From Candidatus Thiodiazotropha sp. 'RUGA' (lineage in GTDB: Bacteria > Pseudomonadota > Gammaproteobacteria > Chromatiales > Chromatiaceae), in assembly GCA_016842065.1 (NCBI GenBank), contig JAEPDS010000002.1, positions 1 through 64,000 on the forward strand: a DNA stretch of 64,000 bases, in the 5' to 3' direction. Below are positions 60,521-64,000 of the stretch, piece by piece. The notes below the pieces were generated by a model. It had not been told where the DNA came from and made no database searches. It was given only the letters and a program-made list of their open reading frames with translations. The translations under genes were made by a program, and so were the position numbers. How positions within the stretch are numbered: position 1 is the first letter of the stretch; each line of letters opens with the position of its first letter.

Positions 60521-62416
60521 ATGGAACTTACACTTCAACGGAAGATGAATACCAAGCTCGATCTGGAATTAGCCAAGGAATCCTACAAGCTTGCAACAAA
60601 AGCCAGTATCGGCAGTTTCGCGACGTTTGCCGCCATCATCTATTTTTTCTGGGGCCTGGTTCCAACCCCTCTACTGACGGCCTGGGTCTTTATCAATATT
60701 GTCTGTTCTGCATCGGTGTTCTTCGTTGCCCGTCAGTTTGAAAAACGAGTCAATCTGAATAATGCGAACAGATGGCTGCGCATATACAGCCTGTTGGTGT
60801 TGGTCAGCGTTGTACCCTGGGGCTTTATCGGTCCGATCGGTTTCATGATCGAGGATGAGACCTATCATATGTTGACCCTGTTCATACTGGGCGGTGTGAC
60901 TGCGGGTGGCATCATTACCCGTGCAGTAATATTCAAGAACTATGTGCTGACCCTTTTTTCCCTATTGACCCCAACCCTGATAACCCTGCTGATGCAGGCA
61001 ACCGTTCTCGCTGAAACCGTATTGATCCTGATATTGATCTACATGGTGTTCATGCTGTGGGTTGCTAAAAGTTACAGTCGTAACGTCAAACACAACATCC
61101 AGTTATGGCTGGATAATGAAAAGCTGTTGGGAGAGGTAAGGGATTCTCATGCTGAAATTGCAAAAAAGAATCTGGAGCTGACCCATGAGATCGAACAGGG
61201 TAAAAAGATTGAAAGCCAACTGATTGAAGCCAAGGAGAGATCTGAGCGGGCGAGTGAAGCAAAGAACCAGTTTCTGGCCAATGTCAGTCATGAACTTCGT
61301 ACACCGTTAAACGGTATTATGGGATTTACCGAGTTGTTGCAGGAAGAGCATCTGGAGCAGAAGCATAATCAGTATGTTTCACAGATCGGTAAAGCCGCAA
61401 AAAGTCTGTTGCATATCGTGAATGACATTCTGGATATAACCTCGATCGAGTCCGGCCAGATCAGTTTGAATGAAGAATCCTTCACACTGCGTACGGAAAT
61501 GGAAGAGGTTCTCGCCATCATGGGCCCGATTGCCGAGCGTAAGAATCTGCTTCTCAAGCTGTTTATCGATAAGCAGCTTCATAACAGGTTGTATGGGGAT
61601 GCCAACCGATTGCGTCAGATTGTCAGCAATCTGCTTTCCAACGCGATTAAGTATACTGAGTCGGGTTATGTCAGTTTGACGATAAAACTGTTGAACTCAA
61701 ACGGTAAAAAAGTATTGCTTAGATTCGAAGTCGAGGATACGGGAATCGGCATTGCTGAGGCTGAATTAAGCACCATTTTCGATAATTTTACCCGGGTGGA
61801 AAACTTTGAAACCCGTAAAACGGAAGGTGCCGGACTGGGCCTGGCGATCGTTAAGAGTCTGGTGGAAAAAATGGATGGTGTACTGGATGTCAGCAGCAGT
61901 TTGAGCGAAGGCTCCTGTTTCAGTCTGGAACTGCCGCTGAGAGTCTGTAGCAAGGATGATCTCTGTTCGCAGCCGCCAAGAGCGGCCACGGTCACGCAAC
62001 AACAGCGACAAAACTTTCATGTTCTGGTTGTCGATGATAACGAAATCAATCGCATGTTGCTTTGTGCATTTCTTGCCAAGCTGGGTAATCCCTATGCGGT
62101 CGCCAGCAATGGCTATGAAGCCTTGGCACAAATACGCAACAACCGCTTTGATGTTGTGTTGATGGATATTCAAATGCCCGATATCAGTGGCATGGATGTG
62201 GCCAGCCGGCTACGCGCGGAAAGTCGAGCAATACCAATTCTGATTGCAACCACAGCACACGCTTTTCCTGAACAGCATCAAACAATTCTCGATGCCGGTT
62301 TTTCTGACCTGTTGACAAAACCGGTTGGCATGGAGGAGTTGGAAAGGACACTGACCCAGGCTTTCAGTGGCGGTTACACAGAAAACAACAGAGTCGCCAA
62401 TACCATGTTGATGTAA
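60521..62416 (+). CDS. Hybrid sensor histidine kinase / response regulator
   Basis: 631 aa. Six or so hydrophobic helices between residues 25 and 190 form an integral membrane input. A coiled-coil linker leads to the HisKA domain with His257 (FLANVSHELRTPLNGIMGFTELL), the HATPase domain (IVSNLLSNAIKYT, DTGIGIAEAELS, GAGLGLAIVKSL), and a C-terminal receiver with Asp549 (VVLMDIQMPDISG). No output domain; phosphate would go to a separate partner. No cognate regulator is next door. The signal is not known. Confidence 0.93.
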   Translation: MELTLQRKMNTKLDLELAKESYKLATKASIGSFATFAAIIYFFWGLVPTPLLTAWVFINIVCSASVFFVARQFEKRVNLNNANRWLRIYSLLVLVSVVPWGFIGPIGFMIEDETYHMLTLFILGGVTAGGIITRAVIFKNYVLTLFSLLTPTLITLLMQATVLAETVLILILIYMVFMLWVAKSYSRNVKHNIQLWLDNEKLLGEVRDSHAEIAKKNLELTHEIEQGKKIESQLIEAKERSERASEAKNQFLANVSHELRTPLNGIMGFTELLQEEHLEQKHNQYVSQIGKAAKSLLHIVNDILDITSIESGQISLNEESFTLRTEMEEVLAIMGPIAERKNLLLKLFIDKQLHNRLYGDANRLRQIVSNLLSNAIKYTESGYVSLTIKLLNSNGKKVLLRFEVEDTGIGIAEAELSTIFDNFTRVENFETRKTEGAGLGLAIVKSLVEKMDGVLDVSSSLSEGSCFSLELPLRVCSKDDLCSQPPRAATVTQQQRQNFHVLVVDDNEINRMLLCAFLAKLGNPYAVASNGYEALAQIRNNRFDVVLMDIQMPDISGMDVASRLRAESRAIPILIATTAHAFPEQHQTILDAGFSDLLTKPVGMEELERTLTQAFSGGYTENNRVANTMLM

Positions 62417-62453
62417 TTAACATGGGTAAGCCCCCAGCTGTGCCAGGTAGACC

Positions 62454-62483
62454 AGGGCCAATTGGATTCGTGTTAAAAGGCCC
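62454..62483. mobile_element. MITE right-end fragment
   Basis: CAATTGGATTCGTGTTAAAA then GGCCC, followed by TA, matches the right end of the element at 63364-63628 with a few substitutions. No left end is nearby. It lies just after the hybrid kinase gene. Confidence 0.6.
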
Positions 62484-62530
62484 TAGCACAGGTTTTTCAG
62501 TGACTGCGCGCTGAGCAGTTCTCTGGCTAT

Positions 62531-62625
62531 TCTTTATGACCACGAAGGACACGAAGCGCACGAAGATTGGCCTTTCTAAGGCGTAGAGTTGGATGCTCCC
62601 TTCGTGTTCTTCGTGGTAATAAACG
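62531..62625. repeat. CTTCGTG-type inverted repeat
   Basis: TTTATGACCACGAAGGACAC then GAAGCGCACGAAG is mirrored by CCCTTCGTGTTCTTCGTGGT then AATAAA. The arms are about 24 nt with about 40 nt between. It resembles ACCACGAAGGACACGAAG repeats seen in several proteobacteria and has the same layout as the ACCGC-family copies. Confidence 0.7.
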
Positions 62626-62689
62626 ACAAAGTTTGTGATTCTGTACAGTATGATTTGACTAAAATATTTGAATTCGCATTATTATTTGC

Positions 62690-62731
62690 TTGATTCATAT
62701 CAAGTTTGTCATTTCCACCATCCTCTATGAT
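62690..62731 (+). promoter_or_regulatory. FNR/Anr-type class II promoter of the hemerythrin gene
   Basis: TTGATTCATATCAA (62690-62703) is a perfect FNR consensus (TTGAT-N4-ATCAA). A -10 hexamer TATGAT (62726-62731) sits downstream so that a start at about 62738 would place the FNR site at -41.5, the standard class II position. The gene start follows at 62765. Confidence 0.8.
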
Positions 62732-62764
62732 GCGCAGTTTACTGCTACAGATCTTTGGTGCGTC

Positions 62765-63202
62765 ATGAGCAAATATCAGCTACCCATCGTAGCCAGTGAC
62801 CAGATACCGCTTGTTGAACTGGAAGTGATGAATCAGGTGCATCGGGAAGAGGTTGAAATGATCAATCAGTTGGGCGCGCTGTTGATCGACGGATTACAGG
62901 GAAAGCCCGAAATAGAGAAGATCAGTCACACGGTTAAGGCCTGGATCGATCACACCCGGGAACATTTTGAGGGTGAGAACAAAATGATGATGGAGTATGG
63001 TTTCCCACCCTATCCGGTGCATAAGGGCGAGCATGATCAGGTGTTGCTGCGCCTTGAATCGCTTCAGGCTGAATGGCTAAAGGAGTTCAATCTGGAGCTG
63101 CTGGCCGACTTCATCTTCATCGAATGGCGCGACTGGTTTGATACTCATGTCAATAGCATGGACATGGTTACGGCCCAGTTCTTAGATCGGTTTATTCGTT
63201 AG
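62765..63202 (+). CDS. Bacteriohemerythrin
   Basis: 145-aa four-helix diiron O2-binding protein from the ATG at 62765; the frame extends 25 codons upstream into the promoter. Probable iron ligands: HREEVEMINQ near the start, TREHFEGENKMM (His, Glu), HKGEHDQVL (His, His) and DTHVNSMD (His, Asp). It is predicted to be under oxygen control (see promoter). Such proteins carry or sense O2, often in microaerobic bacteria. Confidence 0.87.
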   Translation: MSKYQLPIVASDQIPLVELEVMNQVHREEVEMINQLGALLIDGLQGKPEIEKISHTVKAWIDHTREHFEGENKMMMEYGFPPYPVHKGEHDQVLLRLESLQAEWLKEFNLELLADFIFIEWRDWFDTHVNSMDMVTAQFLDRFIR

Positions 63203-63248
63203 AGGGAAACTGGAAAAGACGCGCTGAGCAGACTATTGGTATTTTGCT

Positions 63249-63276
63249 GGGCGGGGCCAATCACTGGCCACCGCCC
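63249..63276. terminator. Hairpin between hemerythrin and the small minus-strand ORF
   Basis: GGGCGG-GGCCA-ATCAC-TGGCC-A-CCGCCC forms an 11-bp stem with one bulge, placed between two converging genes. There is no strong T-run, so it may be a bidirectional pause or weak terminator. Confidence 0.5.
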
Positions 63277-63286
63277 TATTCTGCAG

Positions 63287-63634
63287 TTAGCCAATCATTA
63301 CTGAGATGATGATGCCCAGCACCAGGATTGCTAATGCGCCGACTATTGCTTTATCACTACCTAGGGCCTGTTAACACTAATCCAATTGCCCCTGCTGGGT
63401 CTATTTTTTCGTCCAGCAAGGCAGAATGAGCGACGTGTAGTTGTTCTACATGAGCGAATGATAACGCCGCTGGGCGGAAAAATAGACCCAGCCCTCCGGG
63501 TTGCGCCTGAAAAAGCGCCACTCGGCGTTGCTCGTCGTTCATTTGGAATCACCAAACCTCACTCCTCGCGCCTTGATTGGCGCTTTTTCAGGCACAACAG
63601 GGCCAATTGGATTAGTGTTAACAGGCCCTAACAT
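63287..63634 (-). pseudogene. 26-residue membrane-peptide gene interrupted by a MITE
   Basis: On the minus strand, GGAGGA then an ATG at 63634 begins MLG, and the 265-bp element follows at once. On the far side (63363 down to 63287) the frame continues GSDKAIVGALAILVLG then IIISVMIG and a TAA. Removing the element and one TA joins the ATG to this frame exactly, giving a 26-aa peptide with a short charged start (GSDK) and one long hydrophobic helix. As it stands translation would read into the element and stop after about 31 codons. Function unknown; such mini membrane proteins often accompany larger complexes. Confidence 0.75.
63364..63628. mobile_element. 265-bp MITE-like element with 25-bp terminal inverted repeats and TA duplication
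   Basis: Both ends begin GGGCCTGTTAACACTAATCC then AATTG when read inward, 25 nt perfectly matched. TA flanks each side (62-63 and 29-30). Inside are two further inverted pairs: CTGGGTCTATTTTTTCG with its complement near 63470, and TTGCGCCTGAAAAAGCGCC with GGCGCTTTTTCAGGCACAA. No ORF that could encode a transposase. The TA target and small size suggest mobilisation by an IS630/Tc1-mariner type enzyme encoded elsewhere. Confidence 0.85.
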
Positions 63635-64000
63635 GGTTTGTCCTCCAAAGTTGACTTGACCAAAAGCTCCACAAAAGATTAGACATCAGCAATTGTGTCT
63701 TTTCACGGGAGACAAGCAATAACATTGCGGAGACTAGGGTAATTGCAGGCTGCTCCATTTCAACTGATTTAAGTCAATGAACTGCAAGGTTTTAATCCGT
63801 TTTGCACGGAATGTGACCAGATATTGACTGAATCTGATGGCGATCCTGATCACTCCTGTGCCGCAAAGTGTGTTGGGCTGGTGCAGATCGTTTCGCGGGG
63901 GTGATACGCCCCGAAGCTCCCTATCGGGCCGGGTTTCATGGTACAAATAGCTCAAATACTCTTTATCCTGATGCAGCGGCAAAAACAATAACAGATCAGG
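63635..64000. other. Gene-free end of the window with one FNR-like site
   Basis: No supported gene. Reading on the minus strand, TTGACTTAAATCAG (63777-63764) resembles an FNR site with two mismatches, and TACCCT lies at the -10 distance, upstream of the broken small gene. A minus-strand frame at 63734-63988 has no recognisable features. Confidence 0.4.

Noticed and set aside
63734-63988. 84-codon minus-strand frame at the window end
   Set aside because: No recognisable domain and it overlaps an FNR-like site; unconvincing.

Overview
The window is about 64 kb around the replication origin of a gammaproteobacterial chromosome. The gene order (rpmH-rnpA-yidD-yidC-mnmE, mnmG-rsmG-parA-parB, atpIBEFHAGDC, glmU-glmS on one arm; dnaA-dnaN-recF-gyrB on the other), the two-subunit glycyl-tRNA synthetase, type I glutamine synthetase with NtrB/NtrC, and the copper-RiPP, TusA and hemerythrin genes suggest a free-living or symbiotic sulfur oxidiser of the Chromatiales/Sedimenticola/Thiodiazotropha kind. 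That lineage is an inference from gene content only.

Layout. 1-1.5 kb: end of an O-antigen-ligase-like gene and a glycosyltransferase. 1.6-12.5 kb (minus): glmS, glmU, an SlyD-like isomerase and the complete F1Fo ATP synthase operon, with a textbook promoter in front of atpI. 12.8-15.3 kb (minus): a bufferin-type copper RiPP operon (precursor BufA1, MNIO enzyme BufB, partner BufC) plus a DoxX membrane protein, lying between parB and atpI, which are often neighbours. 16-20.7 kb (minus): parB, parA, rsmG, mnmG. 21-24.9 kb (plus): a MoxR/DUF58/transglutaminase cassette that splits mnmG from mnmE. 25-29.3 kb (minus): mnmE, yidC, yidD, rnpA, rpmH. 29.5-35.8 kb (plus): dnaA, dnaN, recF, gyrB, with a likely oriC between dnaA and dnaN and two parS sites inside recF. 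35.9-41.3 kb (minus): plsC-like, gmhB, a MazG-like gene, glyS, glyQ and a secreted DUF2780 protein. 41.6-44 kb (plus): a PP-loop thiouridylase-like protein, TusA and a CDF metal exporter. 44.3-49.1 kb (plus): glnA, a DUF4124 protein, ntrB and ntrC, with NtrC-type operators. 49.3-51.3 kb: an unknown protein, endonuclease V and a diiron MBL protein. 51.4-58 kb (minus): a signalling group (GGDEF-EAL, CheB-CheR fusion, a zinc-ribbon protein, a PDC sensor). 58.1-63.2 kb (plus): hemE, a beta-hydroxyacid dehydrogenase, a hybrid histidine kinase and a bacteriohemerythrin under an FNR-type promoter.

Two or three families of intergenic palindromic repeats recur in the gaps. The clearest is a 265-bp MITE-like element with 25-bp perfect terminal inverted repeats and a TA duplication at 63.36-63.63 kb. 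It interrupts a tiny membrane-protein ORF, and that ORF is restored in frame when the element and one TA are removed on paper. A 54-bp terminal-repeat-only copy and several half copies lie elsewhere. A second family of long inverted repeats, built on ACCGC-AA-GAACGC-AAT words, has four copies.

No rRNA, tRNA or CRISPR array was recognised. All functional assignments come from reading motifs in the translated sequence; no database search was run.
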